A DNA stretch of 64,000 nucleotides from assembly GCA_039024915.1 (NCBI GenBank), contig JBCCPK010000005.1, positions 1 through 64,000 on the forward strand, given 5' to 3'. How positions within the stretch are numbered: position 1 is the stretch's first letter; each line of letters opens with the position of its first letter. The DNA comes from Pseudomonadota bacterium. GTDB taxonomy: Bacteria > Pseudomonadota > Alphaproteobacteria > Rhizobiales > MH13. Below the pieces are notes generated by a model. The model did no database searches. It saw nothing but the letters and a program-made list of their open reading frames with translations, and was not told the origin of the DNA. Of this stretch, positions 44,118 to 53,454 are shown piece by piece. The position numbers and the translations under genes were made by a program.

Positions 44118-45619
44118 CCGGCCCAGTCCTTTTTCAGAACGTTCGGCTGCTGCAAGCCGATGCGGACCGAGGGATCTCCAACAGTACTGATGTCTTGACG
44201 GCCAACGGAACGATTGCGGCCATCGGTTCCACGTTACAACCCCCAGAACAGGCTCGCGTCATAAACGGCGGTGGCAACTTGCTGATGCCGGGCCTCGTGA
44301 ACGCGCACTTTCATTCATCGGTCACCCATATGAGGGGCCGCTTGCCGTGCCTGCCGCTTGAAATTTTCATGCTTTATGAGAGCCCGGCGCTCGACGTTCT
44401 CACACCCACACCGCGCGAAGCCTACTTGCGGACCATGCTCGGTTGTCTGGAGATGCTACGCACGGGGACGACCAGTGTGGGGGACGACTGTTTCTTCGTG
44501 CCAGCACCCACGCCGGAAATCATCGATGCGGTCTGCCAAGCTTACGCTGACAGCGGCATGCGCGCGACTGTGGCGATTGATGAACCTGAGCTGTCCGAAG
44601 TGGAGAAATTGCCGTTTCTTGGTGATCTGATCCCGCACGATCTTCGCAAGCACCTAGCGCGACGACCCGCATTTGACGGCGCCAAGCTTCTGGGATTGTA
44701 CCAACATCTGATCAGCAAATGGCACGACACGCATGACGGTCGCATTCGAGCCGCTGTTTCGTGTTCGGCACCTCAGCGCGTTACACCGCAGTACTTTGCA
44801 GAACTGGACGACTTATCGAAGAAGCACGATTTAGCCTTCTTTGCCCATATGCTTGAAACCAAACTACAGCGGGTTCTGGGCGACGAGAAATTCGGCGGTC
44901 GTTCGCTCGTTCGATATACGCATGATCTCGGGCTTTTGAGCGAACGCATGCTGATCATTCACGCGATATGGGTCGACGATGCAGATCTTGACCTCATCGC
45001 CGCAAGCGGAGCGCCTGTGGCGCATAACCCGATCAGCAATGTGCGCTTGGGCAGCGGCGTCATGCCCTTTTGTGCAATCCGTGATCGAGGAATCCCGATT
45101 TGTCTGGGGGTCGATGAGGCGATAGCGGACGATGCTATCAATATGTGGTCGGTGATGAAAACGGCCGGGATGATCCACACATTATCAAGTCACGACTACA
45201 CCCAATGGCCCGCAGCTCAAGAGATCTTGACCTGTGGCACGCAAACAGGGGGTGCGGCGCTGAGAATTCCTCGGCTTGGAACCCTCTGCTTGGGTGCACC
45301 GGCCGACCTTATCTTGGTCGATTTGTCGACGCTCGCCTTCCTTCCCCTTAACGATACGGTACGCCAACTTGTTCACGTGGAGCTGGGCCAGTCAGTTCGC
45401 CTGACGATGGTGGCGGGCCGGGTCGTTTTTGAAAGCGGAGAGGTGATTTCCGTCGACGAGCAGGTGCTCATGGACGAGGCGCGAGACTTGTTCGGCACAA
45501 AACACGCAGCCCTGGAGGCTGCCGAGCAAGAAATCGCATCTCGCCTGCCGTTTTACGAACAGATGTACCGCCGTGCAGCAACGCGAGATGTCGGTTTGCG
45601 GCGCAGGCTGGACAGCTGA
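44114..45619 (+). CDS. Metal-dependent amidohydrolase / deaminase, copy 3
   Basis: This 501-residue enzyme has His65-x-His67 (VNAHFHS) and later FFAHMLET, IIHAIWV and LGVDEAI, the metal ligands of subtype III amidohydrolases. It resembles the copy at 14218-15711 in length and motif spacing (HMLET vs HMHLLET; GVDEA vs GIDEA). The role is probably deamination or ring hydrolysis of the TRAP-imported compound. It overlaps the racemase-like gene by four bases. Confidence 0.86.
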   Translation: MTGPVLFQNVRLLQADADRGISNSTDVLTANGTIAAIGSTLQPPEQARVINGGGNLLMPGLVNAHFHSSVTHMRGRLPCLPLEIFMLYESPALDVLTPTPREAYLRTMLGCLEMLRTGTTSVGDDCFFVPAPTPEIIDAVCQAYADSGMRATVAIDEPELSEVEKLPFLGDLIPHDLRKHLARRPAFDGAKLLGLYQHLISKWHDTHDGRIRAAVSCSAPQRVTPQYFAELDDLSKKHDLAFFAHMLETKLQRVLGDEKFGGRSLVRYTHDLGLLSERMLIIHAIWVDDADLDLIAASGAPVAHNPISNVRLGSGVMPFCAIRDRGIPICLGVDEAIADDAINMWSVMKTAGMIHTLSSHDYTQWPAAQEILTCGTQTGGAALRIPRLGTLCLGAPADLILVDLSTLAFLPLNDTVRQLVHVELGQSVRLTMVAGRVVFESGEVISVDEQVLMDEARDLFGTKHAALEAAEQEIASRLPFYEQMYRRAATRDVGLRRRLDS

Positions 45620-45623
45620 TCCA

Positions 45624-46502
45624 ATGGCGCACCCTTGGACGTACTCGGCCCTTCCAAAACGCCCCGCCTCTCGCTGGCCAAATGGAGCACGCGTAGCTGT
45701 CTGGGTCGCTGTAGGCGTTGAGTCGTATCGTCCCAACGATGGAAGAACCGAAGATATCGTACCTGCAGGGCCCGCGCCCGATCTCGTTAACACAGCGTGG
45801 CGCGACTATGGCAACCGGGTTGGCGCCTTTCGCCTGTTTGATCGACTTTCGGTGCTGGGGATCAAGCCGACACTTCTGCTCAACACCGATCTCTATGATG
45901 AGGCACCGGAGGTTTTGGCCGCAGCTCGAACGGCAGGCGCCGATATTGTCGCGCACGGGCTTTCTAATTCGGACGCTCTGCCGGACATGTCGGCCGAACA
46001 GGAACGGCGTTACATCACCTCGTGCCGCAAACGGATCCTGGCAGAGGAGGGCGCACCACCAAAAGGTTGGTCGAGCCCGTGGTTGCAGCATAAGCCAACA
46101 ACCCTGACACACCTACGAGAGGCAGGCTTCACGACGGTGCTCGATTTTCGGCTCGACGATCAGCCCGTTTGGCTCGCAACGGAATCCGGCCCAATTCTGT
46201 CAGTACCCTATGCTGCGGAACTCAATGACAGCACCACCATGATCGGGCGATCAACCGGTGCCGTAGACTTCGCGCACATGATCATCGATGAGTTTGAGGA
46301 GTTGTCTAGCGCGCGTTTTGATCAGGCCGTCGTGATGAGCATCGTGCTTCACAGCTTCATTTCCGGCCAGCCTTTTCGGCTCAAGGCGATTACAAAGGCG
46401 CTCGAGCATATCAAAGAAGCAGGCGCCGAGGTTTGGTTCACGACACCTGCCAACATCTACGAAGCGGTGGCCGAAGACCCGCATCTTGCCGCAGGACCTT
46501 GA
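45624..46502 (+). CDS. Divergent PuuE-like polysaccharide-deacetylase-family hydrolase (copy 4)
   Basis: The protein is 292 residues from ATG 45624, four bases after the amidohydrolase stop. It shares RWPNGARVAVWVAVGVES (~17-34) and overall length with the other family members. The otherwise conserved HGWxW is replaced by HGLSNS (111-116), and the EEG motif is absent. The fold call is secure; the activity is probably different from allantoinase. It is the last gene of the TRAP operon. Confidence 0.78.
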   Translation: MAHPWTYSALPKRPASRWPNGARVAVWVAVGVESYRPNDGRTEDIVPAGPAPDLVNTAWRDYGNRVGAFRLFDRLSVLGIKPTLLLNTDLYDEAPEVLAAARTAGADIVAHGLSNSDALPDMSAEQERRYITSCRKRILAEEGAPPKGWSSPWLQHKPTTLTHLREAGFTTVLDFRLDDQPVWLATESGPILSVPYAAELNDSTTMIGRSTGAVDFAHMIIDEFEELSSARFDQAVVMSIVLHSFISGQPFRLKAITKALEHIKEAGAEVWFTTPANIYEAVAEDPHLAAGP

Positions 46503-46866
46503 AGAGGCGATGGCTCTGCGCTTTTGAACGCTTCATCAAAGGCTCGCGATCGTGTGTGGCGGGCACCGAGACTTTGCGCAGCGGAACACGCTGAGACACG
46601 TTCGTATCGACAACTCCCTATGAGTGGTTGGAGCGAAGACTTTGACGAATGAGCACCTCGATAAAGCATCACTGGTGAACCGTCCCCCCCCTCGCTTGGA
46701 GTTCAGCAGCGATTATGGTTGCGCGCCTTGATCGTGGCGAGCCTTCGACCCTTTTTTAGATTGCTGCCGGTAGCGGCTCACAACGATAACCCCTAATCAC
46801 TGAGATGAAGCATTTGCGTCTGCGACTTAGGCGAACCTGCGGCGCGTCCACCTACGAGCGTAACAT
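46503..46866. other. Convergent intergenic region without a recognised gene
   Basis: These 364 bases lie between two convergent operons. No ORF with family resemblance and no strong terminator was found; a T6 run at 46752-46757 follows only a 4-bp stem. Nothing else stands out. Confidence 0.4.
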
Positions 46867-48450
46867 CTACTCTGCCGTATGCATGCCCATCCGCCGGAGG
46901 GTGCTGCGCTCAACAACAACGACAGCATAGTGGAACGCTACTGAGAGGATCACGGACGTTGCGGCCACGGTCCAGATCATCCCGTAATCGAGGAAGCCGC
47001 GCGACTGATTGAGCAAATTGCCCAGGCCGCGGCCCGTGGCAAGCCATTCGGCGATCATGACGCCAAGCAGCGCGCGCGGAACCGTCAGACGGGTTGCGGC
47101 AAACAGATAGGGCAAAGAGGCTGGTAGCGTGACCAGGCGCATCTCTTGCCAGCGCGACGCACCATAGGCTTGCGGCACGTCCTGAACGCTTTTCGGCACC
47201 AATGCCAAGCCTTGAGCCAAGGTGACAAACGCCGGAAAGAAGGTGACTGAAATCGTCACCCAGAGGGTCAGATTTGTGCCACGACCGAGGATGAGAACGA
47301 GCAACGGTGTCAAAGCGACGAGGGGCATAGTCTGCGTAACGAGTGCAATGGGCATGGACGCGCGGATTACGCCCGGAACAAGACGGGATGAGATGGCCAA
47401 CACAAACGCAAAGCTGAGGCCCGCCGCCATTCCGACAAGCGTGATCGGCAGAGTTTCCGCCAGAGCTGCAAGAAGACGCTCTTGAGCATTGGGCGCCGAG
47501 GAAGCGAAGAACAGATAGTCCACCACGCCGAGCGGCGTCTTCGAGATCAGCGCCGGCACGCCGGTGATCGCGATGAATGCCCACCAGACCAGGAAGGGTA
47601 GCGCGAAGGCTCCGACGATGATCGCGGCCTCGCGAGCCGATCTCTTGTCCCTCACAGTGGCGGGCGGCAAGGCTGTGTTGAGCGTAACGGCTCGCGTCGC
47701 GCCTACAAGGCGGCTCGCCAGGAGGGCGAAGATCAAGTAGCTCACCCCGGCGATGAGGGTCGCAACCAGTCCAATGCCCCACAACCGATCTGGCTCCCCA
47801 CGGCCGAGCGATCCAAGCAAGTAATTGCCCAAACCCCAGCGCCCACCGCCGCCAAACTCAGCCAGAATGGCGCCCAGGACCGCGTTGGGCGCAGCGATGC
47901 GGAAGGCCGACAGGATGGCGGGAAGTGCGGCGCGTAACTGCACGAGGCGCAAAACTGACCATCGTCCGCCACCATAGGCCCGAACGACATCAGTTGCCCG
48001 GCTGTCGGCTTGGGAGAGGCCGATGACGGTCGCGGTCATGGTGACGAAATAAACGCCCAGGGCCGCGAGCGCGATCCGTGGCGCCATTCCATCCAAGGTA
48101 AGCACCAAGATCGGTGCGATAGCGATCGGGGGTAGCGCAAAGACTGCGATGTTCACTCCGCGAAAGAGGCGCAGAAGAGTTGGCGACAGGTAAAACGCTA
48201 CTCCTGCGGCAATGCCAACAAGGTTACCAAGCAGAAATCCGAAACCGGAGCCATAAAGTGTCGCGCCAATATGGCGAGGATAGTCGCCTCGGTCCTCCCA
48301 AAGGCGGGCCAGAATTTCGGTAAAGCCTGGCAATGCCCCGGACGCGATCAGGTCGAGCCGCCCGACAATCTCCCAGATCAGCAGGATGAGAAATGTCGCT
48401 CGGACACTGCGCCACACGCCTCCACCCCTACTGGCGGCGTCATCCGCCAT
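46867..48450 (-). CDS. Fused double permease of an SsuC/TauC-type ABC importer
   Basis: This 527-residue protein contains two complete SsuC/TauC-like permease domains in one chain: residues ~15-260 and ~280-520, each with about six membrane segments and an EAA-like loop ([13 protein letters not shown] in the first, [13 protein letters not shown] in the second). Usual SsuC proteins are ~260 residues and dimerise; the fusion fixes a heterodimer-like pair. It overlaps the ATPase gene by 11 bases. The substrate is unknown: sulfonates, nitrate, or thiamine-pyrimidine-type compounds are the family range. Confidence 0.88.
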   Translation of the reverse strand: MADDAASRGGGVWRSVRATFLILLIWEIVGRLDLIASGALPGFTEILARLWEDRGDYPRHIGATLYGSGFGFLLGNLVGIAAGVAFYLSPTLLRLFRGVNIAVFALPPIAIAPILVLTLDGMAPRIALAALGVYFVTMTATVIGLSQADSRATDVVRAYGGGRWSVLRLVQLRAALPAILSAFRIAAPNAVLGAILAEFGGGGRWGLGNYLLGSLGRGEPDRLWGIGLVATLIAGVSYLIFALLASRLVGATRAVTLNTALPPATVRDKRSAREAAIIVGAFALPFLVWWAFIAITGVPALISKTPLGVVDYLFFASSAPNAQERLLAALAETLPITLVGMAAGLSFAFVLAISSRLVPGVIRASMPIALVTQTMPLVALTPLLVLILGRGTNLTLWVTISVTFFPAFVTLAQGLALVPKSVQDVPQAYGASRWQEMRLVTLPASLPYLFAATRLTVPRALLGVMIAEWLATGRGLGNLLNQSRGFLDYGMIWTVAATSVILSVAFHYAVVVVERSTLRRMGMHTAE

Positions 48451-49210
48451 GCAGCACCTGGGCGATCCGATCGTTCAGAGCGTGAAAGTCAGGCGAGGAA
48501 AACAGGTCTGGCGTGCGTGGGCGTGGGAACGGGATGTCGATGGTACCGACGATCCGTCCTGGATTGGCGTGCATCACGACAACGCGGTCAGCCAGAAAGA
48601 CAGCTTCGTCGATACCGTGGGTGACCAGCAGCGCGGTCGAGTTGGTTTCCTTCCATATGCGCTGCAGCTCGACGTTCATCTGCCGGCGCAGAATCTGATC
48701 GAGCGCGCCAAAGGGTTCATCCATGAACAGGACGCGAGGGTGGGTCACAAGCGCACGGGCGATGGCGACCCGCTGGCGCATGCCGCCTGACAGCTCGCCC
48801 GGTAGCGAATTCTCGTAACCCTTCAGACCCACAAGGTCGATCAGAGACAGGATATGATCTGCGTTCTCAGCTGGCCTTCGGCGAAGCACCTCAAGCGGCA
48901 TTTCCACGTTCTTGCGCACCGTCCGCCATGGCAGCAGAGCAGCATCCTGAAAGGCGGTGCCGGTCGACCCCGCCCGCGCGGCTTCGGCCGGTGGCCGGCC
49001 ATCCACTTGTACGGCGCCGGTGTCGGCGGGCTCCAATCCTAGACCAATCCGTAGGGCAGTGGATTTCCCGCAACCGGACGGCCCCACCAAGGCCGTGAAC
49101 GAACCGGCAGGGCAAGACAGGTTGAAGTCACGTAACGCTTCGACCGTCTTGCCCCGTCCCGTGAAGGTCTTGTTGATCCCGGTCAGGGAGATCCCGTCCG
49201 GGTTTGTCAT
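48440..49210 (-). CDS. SsuB/TauB-like ABC transporter ATP-binding protein
   Basis: This 256-residue ATPase has Walker [10 protein letters not shown] (Lys49), signature [14 protein letters not shown] and Walker [14 protein letters not shown], the pattern of the taurine/nitrate/sulfonate family. The ATG overlaps the binding-protein stop by one base (TGATG). It works with the fused permease downstream. Confidence 0.92.
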   Translation of the reverse strand: MTNPDGISLTGINKTFTGRGKTVEALRDFNLSCPAGSFTALVGPSGCGKSTALRIGLGLEPADTGAVQVDGRPPAEAARAGSTGTAFQDAALLPWRTVRKNVEMPLEVLRRRPAENADHILSLIDLVGLKGYENSLPGELSGGMRQRVAIARALVTHPRVLFMDEPFGALDQILRRQMNVELQRIWKETNSTALLVTHGIDEAVFLADRVVVMHANPGRIVGTIDIPFPRPRTPDLFSSPDFHALNDRIAQVLHGG

Positions 49211-50181
49211 CAGATCTCTTCAAGCAACGTCGTATCGAACATATCACGGGTTCCGTCTATCCCCACCTCAGCAAGCGCGGTGAGGTTAGCCTCGATCCCC
49301 TCTTCGGTCATGGCAAAGAAACCTCCTTCGGTTTCCATCAAGGGGCGTTGCGCATTGTTGAAGAAGATCTCGTTGGCGATCGTGCGCCCTGTTCCATCGA
49401 ACCAAGTGTCTGCGAATCTTGGCGGCCAGCCATCCGGATCGGTATAGTTTTCTTCCCAGCCGCGTCGACTTGCGCGCAACCAGCCGATCAGTTGGGCCCG
49501 CTTTTCAGCCAGCACCTCTTCGGTCACGACCACCGTGTCATTGTAGATGGTGAAGCCGAAATCGTAGAGCAGAAAGGACGTAGCTTCGACGCCCTGCTGT
49601 TCGATTGTGTAGGGAACGTTGGTCGTGAAATCGAGCGAGGCATCGATTTCGCCCTGAATCAGCGGTGTTGGATCATAGGCATACGGCACGATGTTCACCG
49701 CGTCGCGATCGATCCCGTTAAGCGCCAGCATTGCTTCCACTGAGATGACATTGACCGGCGGTACGGCGAGCGTCTTGCCGACAAGATCTGCTGGTTCTGC
49801 GATCGGATTGGAGGCAAGCGAGACGATCCCGATCGGATTTTTCTGGTACTGCGCGCCAATAATCTTGAACGGTGCGCCCTGATCGACGATCGCCTTGATG
49901 GTGGTGTCCGGTGTTGTCAGCGCAAGGTCAGCACGCCCCGCAATGATGGTGCTTTCCGGGATCACGTCCGGGCCGCCGGGCAGATATTCGAGGTCTATGC
50001 CTTCCTCTGCGTAGTAGCCGTTCAGCATGCCGATATAGTAACCGATAAACTCCGCATCATTGATCCACGCCGCCTGCATGGTCATTGGCGTATTTGCGAA
50101 GCCGCGTATCGGAAAAGCGCTGGAGGCAGCGCCCGCAGCGGCGGCTCCCAGAAAATGGCGACGGTTGATGCGTAAGGTCAT
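49210..50181 (-). CDS. NMT1/THI5-like substrate-binding protein (Tat-like signal)
   Basis: The protein is 323 residues from ATG 50181, with AAGGAGA upstream; the longer frame runs back into the neighbouring gene. [19 protein letters not shown] is a twin-arginine-like signal. The mature protein has [21 protein letters not shown] (split about residues 35-55) and [11 protein letters not shown], the NMT1/SsuA pattern; members bind sulfonates, nitrate or thiamine-precursor pyrimidines. It lies 34 bases downstream of the cyclo-ligase-like gene. Confidence 0.88.
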   Translation of the reverse strand: MTLRINRRHFLGAAAAGAASSAFPIRGFANTPMTMQAAWINDAEFIGYYIGMLNGYYAEEGIDLEYLPGGPDVIPESTIIAGRADLALTTPDTTIKAIVDQGAPFKIIGAQYQKNPIGIVSLASNPIAEPADLVGKTLAVPPVNVISVEAMLALNGIDRDAVNIVPYAYDPTPLIQGEIDASLDFTTNVPYTIEQQGVEATSFLLYDFGFTIYNDTVVVTEEVLAEKRAQLIGWLRASRRGWEENYTDPDGWPPRFADTWFDGTGRTIANEIFFNNAQRPLMETEGGFFAMTEEGIEANLTALAEVGIDGTRDMFDTTLLEEI

Positions 50182-50215
50182 GGCACAGTCTCCTTGAGTT
50201 TGGGGTGTGGGCAGC

Positions 50216-50953
50216 TCATGCGAGGCCCTGGATACGTTGCAGTTCCTGCAGCGGTGGGGTTTCGTCGATCTGCTTTTGTTCAAGCAGATCCCATTTGACG
50301 CCACTTGGCCGTTTGGCTCGACGGGCCACGGTGTGCATCTGTCCAGGTGTCGCGATTTGATCGACGAGAATGTCGGTTTCAGAGGGCTGAAGCTGGTCTT
50401 CGACGAGTTGTACGTCATGGACAACCGCGATGACCGGCGTGTCTTCATCGACGAGGCCAAGGTCGGTGAACATGCCCCATTCGAGGTCGAAAAAGCCGTG
50501 GCCTTTGCCGAAGCGAACGCCATTGACCGACACGGCTGAAGCGCCGGTCACGAGCAGATCGAAGCGCCCCCGGCGCGCGATCTCTGCAAGCGTTATAGGC
50601 TTGCCAAAATGCTCCATGCCATCCAGCCACGCGGCGTATTGCGCCGCGCCCTTCGGAACCATCTCGGGCTCCATCAGGACGAAGCCGCGATAGATGCCGT
50701 AAGTCGACATCACAAACGGCTTGCCCGCCTCAATCATCTGCCGACGCAGATCAGACAGGCAGTTGTCTGGCGTGATGAAAGCGAAGTTTGACGCTTGATA
50801 CGCGTCGTCATCGACAACCCGCCGGGTCGCCATATCCGAACCTTCAAAGTCCGGAATAACCTCCGCGAAATTCAGGTGAAACCGAGTGTCAGGTCTGGCG
50901 ACATCATGGAGCTTCGTCCATATTCGCTCGCGCATCATCTTTGATGTTGACAT
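50216..50953 (-). CDS. 5-formyltetrahydrofolate cyclo-ligase (MTHFS) family protein
   Basis: The protein is 245 residues from ATG 50953 (GTG 50962 is possible). It carries RFGKGHGFFDLEWG (~150-163), the conserved ATP/folate-site motif of the MTHFS fold, and an N-terminal KMMRERIW helix. True cyclo-ligases are ~190 residues; this longer form resembles MTHFSD-type relatives with undefined roles. It is the first gene of the importer operon and diverges from RpiR. It may act on the imported N-formyl or carboxyl compound instead of folate; that is inference. Confidence 0.78.
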   Translation of the reverse strand: MSTSKMMRERIWTKLHDVARPDTRFHLNFAEVIPDFEGSDMATRRVVDDDAYQASNFAFITPDNCLSDLRRQMIEAGKPFVMSTYGIYRGFVLMEPEMVPKGAAQYAAWLDGMEHFGKPITLAEIARRGRFDLLVTGASAVSVNGVRFGKGHGFFDLEWGMFTDLGLVDEDTPVIAVVHDVQLVEDQLQPSETDILVDQIATPGQMHTVARRAKRPSGVKWDLLEQKQIDETPPLQELQRIQGLA

Positions 50954-50969
50954 GCTGGACACCGATCTC

Positions 50970-51021
50970 GTTTCAGTGTTTCAGATCATTGGAACTAGTG
51001 TTTCATTCGTCAAGCTGAAAC
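50970..51021. promoter_or_regulatory. Candidate RpiR operator cluster (GTTTCA/TGAAAC repeats)
   Basis: GTTTCAG occurs twice in direct repeat 8 bases apart (50970-50976, 50978-50984), and GTTTCA (51000-51005) is inverted to TGAAAC (51016-51021) across a 10-base spacer. All lie between the divergent cyclo-ligase and rpiR-like genes, where one regulator could control both. GAAA/TTTC inverted repeats are common for RpiR proteins. Confidence 0.55.
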
Positions 51022-51040
51022 TTTAGGCACCGTTTTTCTG

Positions 51041-51889
51041 ATGGCATCCCGGCTGATCCTGCGCATTCACGAGAAGCAACCCAGACTGACCGGTTCGGAG
51101 CAGAAGCTGGCGCATGTTCTGTTGGAAAATCAGGGGATTGTGGAAACCCACACAGCAACGGAGCTGGCCAACCTGGCGGGGGTTTCGAAAGCCACAACCG
51201 CTCGCTTCTTCCGTAATCTGGGCTATGCAGATTTCGAGGAAGTGCGGCTGCAAGCTCGGGAAGAACGCAACCGCACCGAGCCATATGCGCGAACATCCAT
51301 CCTCTCGGAACCGACGGTTCTCGGCCGATCAATCGGCGACCATATGGACCTGGAACTGCGCAATCTGACACGCACCTTCGAAGAGCTGCGCTCGGACCGC
51401 CTTCCGGAAATCGCGGCGCTGATCACCGCTGCCCCGAACCTCTGGTTTCTAGGCTTCGGTGCCGAAGAGGGTGTGGCCCGCGTGGGCCGGGCTCTGTTCT
51501 CCCAACTGCGACACGGTGTGCACCACATGGCAGGTGCTGGCCAGGATTGGCAAAGCGACCTGGCAATGGCAGGCCCACGCGATGTCCTGGTGCTGGTGAC
51601 ACTCGAACCACGACCCAAGGTGCTGCGCTCGATTGTCTCTTTCGCCCGCACGTCGCGCATCAAGATCATTACGCTGACAGACCACGCCTATCAGCCGCAA
51701 GCGTCACGTTTTTCGGACCTCGTTCTACCGTGCCACGTTTCAAGCTACGGACTGGTCCCAACCCACGCGACGCTCGTGTCGATGATCCGTCTTCTGGCTG
51801 TTGGCTTTGCGGGCGAAAACCCGGAACTTGTCAAACGCCGTGCTGAGACGCTCGAAACGATATCTGAGGAGCTGGATCTGCTGGAATAG
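51041..51889 (+). CDS. RpiR family transcriptional regulator
   Basis: This 282-residue protein has an N-terminal HTH_6 domain (residues ~5-80; LANLAGVSKATTARFFRNLGY) and a C-terminal SIS domain (~125-260; LVLVTLEPRPKVLRSIVSFA) that usually senses a phosphosugar or other small molecule. It diverges from the cyclo-ligase/importer operon and probably controls it through the GTTTCA repeats. Classical SIS phosphosugar serines are not obvious in the segment, so the effector may not be a sugar phosphate. Confidence 0.9.
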   Translation: MASRLILRIHEKQPRLTGSEQKLAHVLLENQGIVETHTATELANLAGVSKATTARFFRNLGYADFEEVRLQAREERNRTEPYARTSILSEPTVLGRSIGDHMDLELRNLTRTFEELRSDRLPEIAALITAAPNLWFLGFGAEEGVARVGRALFSQLRHGVHHMAGAGQDWQSDLAMAGPRDVLVLVTLEPRPKVLRSIVSFARTSRIKIITLTDHAYQPQASRFSDLVLPCHVSSYGLVPTHATLVSMIRLLAVGFAGENPELVKRRAETLETISEELDLLE

Positions 51890-51925
51890 ACGCGGTCTGC
51901 GGACAAGCAACACCCGCCGCTTAGG

Positions 51926-53407
51926 TTATGCAAACAGCGGAAAAGTCACACCAAGCGACCAAGCCAACAACAATCCCATCCCTAAGCCCGGGGCAAGCGG
52001 CCCGATCCGCTCCGCAATCCATCGTCCGCCAAAACCGAAAACCAGGTAGAATAAAATGATGATGGGTATGATCAGAATGAGGAAAAACAGCCGTTCGAAG
52101 TCGAGCGCGACCGCAATACCCAGCGACGCCAAGAAGGCCAGTCGCATCGCCACACGCTGCCACAGTCTCGGCAGGACTGATGCCATCACATTATCGGCGA
52201 GCATGTACAACACCGAACCGAGCGCAAGGGCTGTAATGATTGGCGCGCGTGCGGCAGTCGGTGTGAAGTTCGCAAAATAGCGATCGAGTGCCATCCCGAA
52301 CACAGCAATGCCATAGGCGGCTGCGGCAAAGCCTACGGCCACGCAAAGCCCATCGATGCGGGGCCATGCACCGCGCAGGATAAGCAACTGAAGTGCACCG
52401 TAGATGGCCATGTGAACGGCGAGGTAATCGGCCACCAGAACTGGAAGAAACCCTTGCGGGAAAAACAGCGCAAGGGCTGGTGCGACGAGTGGCGGAACTA
52501 ATAGAGCGGCCAGCACGCGCTTGCCGCCAACCATTGCATCCAGGCGCGAGCGCTGGGGGATGAGCCGCGATAGCGGCCATGCGAGCACCACCGTTCCAGA
52601 CAGGACCAGACCGACCCAGGCGAGGCGCGCAGGCACCGGTGCGGTCGCATCTCGCCCGTAGGTCATGTTCAGCCAGTCGATCGACCGCTCGATGCCGGGC
52701 TTGCTGAATAAAACTCCGACATGTTCCACATTCGGGGCAACGAAAGCCTCGCGGACAACGCCGCCCTGACCGCCTGTGACGAAGGCGTTCTCAGTTGCCG
52801 ACACATCGACCATCTGGGCTGCCTCCAACGCAAACGCTCGAAGCTGCGGCTCCCATTCACCCGTTACCATCAAGAAGTTGGAAGGCTGCTCAGCCGTTAC
52901 TGCTTCGGAAAACGGCGAGATAGCAATGACGGCATCAATCGCAGGCTCCGACTGCGCAGCACGGATGATAATATCGGACGCCATAGAATGGCCCAGCAGG
53001 CTGACCTGGCCGTTTGCTTCAGCGAGCGCGGAGGCGGCATCTACGACGCGGAGTGTTTCCTCGATGAGCAGGCGGGTCGTACCATCAACTGATGTGACAT
53101 CGCCCGACATCGGCATGGGGTTCTGCCCGTGCCCTTCAAAATCAAACGAGGCGACGACGTAACCGGCTTGGGCGAGGGCAAGAGCGTAAGCCTCCATAAG
53201 CGGCCGCGACCCCGCAAAACCGTGGGCAACCACAATTACAGGCGCAGGATCTGAGCCCGCCATGGCGTAATAGGTGACCGGAGTACCATCAACGACAGCT
53301 TCCGTTATCGCCAGACCGCTGCGCTGCGCTTCAAGCTGCCACACGCCAAGCGCGATAGCGACAAGCGCGGATGCAGCGACAACAAGCGCTTTTGAGGATT
53401 GCGTCAT
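51926..53407 (-). CDS. Alpha/beta hydrolase with C-terminal multi-pass membrane domain
   Basis: In this 493-residue protein, one N-terminal membrane segment (~7-24) precedes an alpha/beta hydrolase domain (~35-260) with oxyanion region VAHGFAGS, nucleophile elbow LGHSMAS (Ser141) and a late His in EHVGVLF. From ~270 to 490 there are six to eight further hydrophobic helices. The hydrolase is expected to face the periplasm. The combination is uncommon, and the substrate is unknown. It converges on rpiR and follows the thioredoxin-like gene by 47 bases, possibly in one transcript with ccdA. Confidence 0.8.
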   Translation of the reverse strand: MTQSSKALVVAASALVAIALGVWQLEAQRSGLAITEAVVDGTPVTYYAMAGSDPAPVIVVAHGFAGSRPLMEAYALALAQAGYVVASFDFEGHGQNPMPMSGDVTSVDGTTRLLIEETLRVVDAASALAEANGQVSLLGHSMASDIIIRAAQSEPAIDAVIAISPFSEAVTAEQPSNFLMVTGEWEPQLRAFALEAAQMVDVSATENAFVTGGQGGVVREAFVAPNVEHVGVLFSKPGIERSIDWLNMTYGRDATAPVPARLAWVGLVLSGTVVLAWPLSRLIPQRSRLDAMVGGKRVLAALLVPPLVAPALALFFPQGFLPVLVADYLAVHMAIYGALQLLILRGAWPRIDGLCVAVGFAAAAYGIAVFGMALDRYFANFTPTAARAPIITALALGSVLYMLADNVMASVLPRLWQRVAMRLAFLASLGIAVALDFERLFFLILIIPIIILFYLVFGFGGRWIAERIGPLAPGLGMGLLLAWSLGVTFPLFA

Positions 53408-53454
53408 TGCTTAGATGAGCACATCCATGGCCAGCGACCACAGACCTCCCGCGC

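Noticed and set aside
46722-46757. Short stem and T6 run between convergent operons as a terminator.
   Set aside because: The stem is only four base pairs and is ten bases from the T-run.
46910-47782. Open frame of 290 codons on the same strand as the fused permease.
   Set aside because: It lies wholly inside the permease gene in another frame; the product has no hydrophobic pattern or recognised domain.
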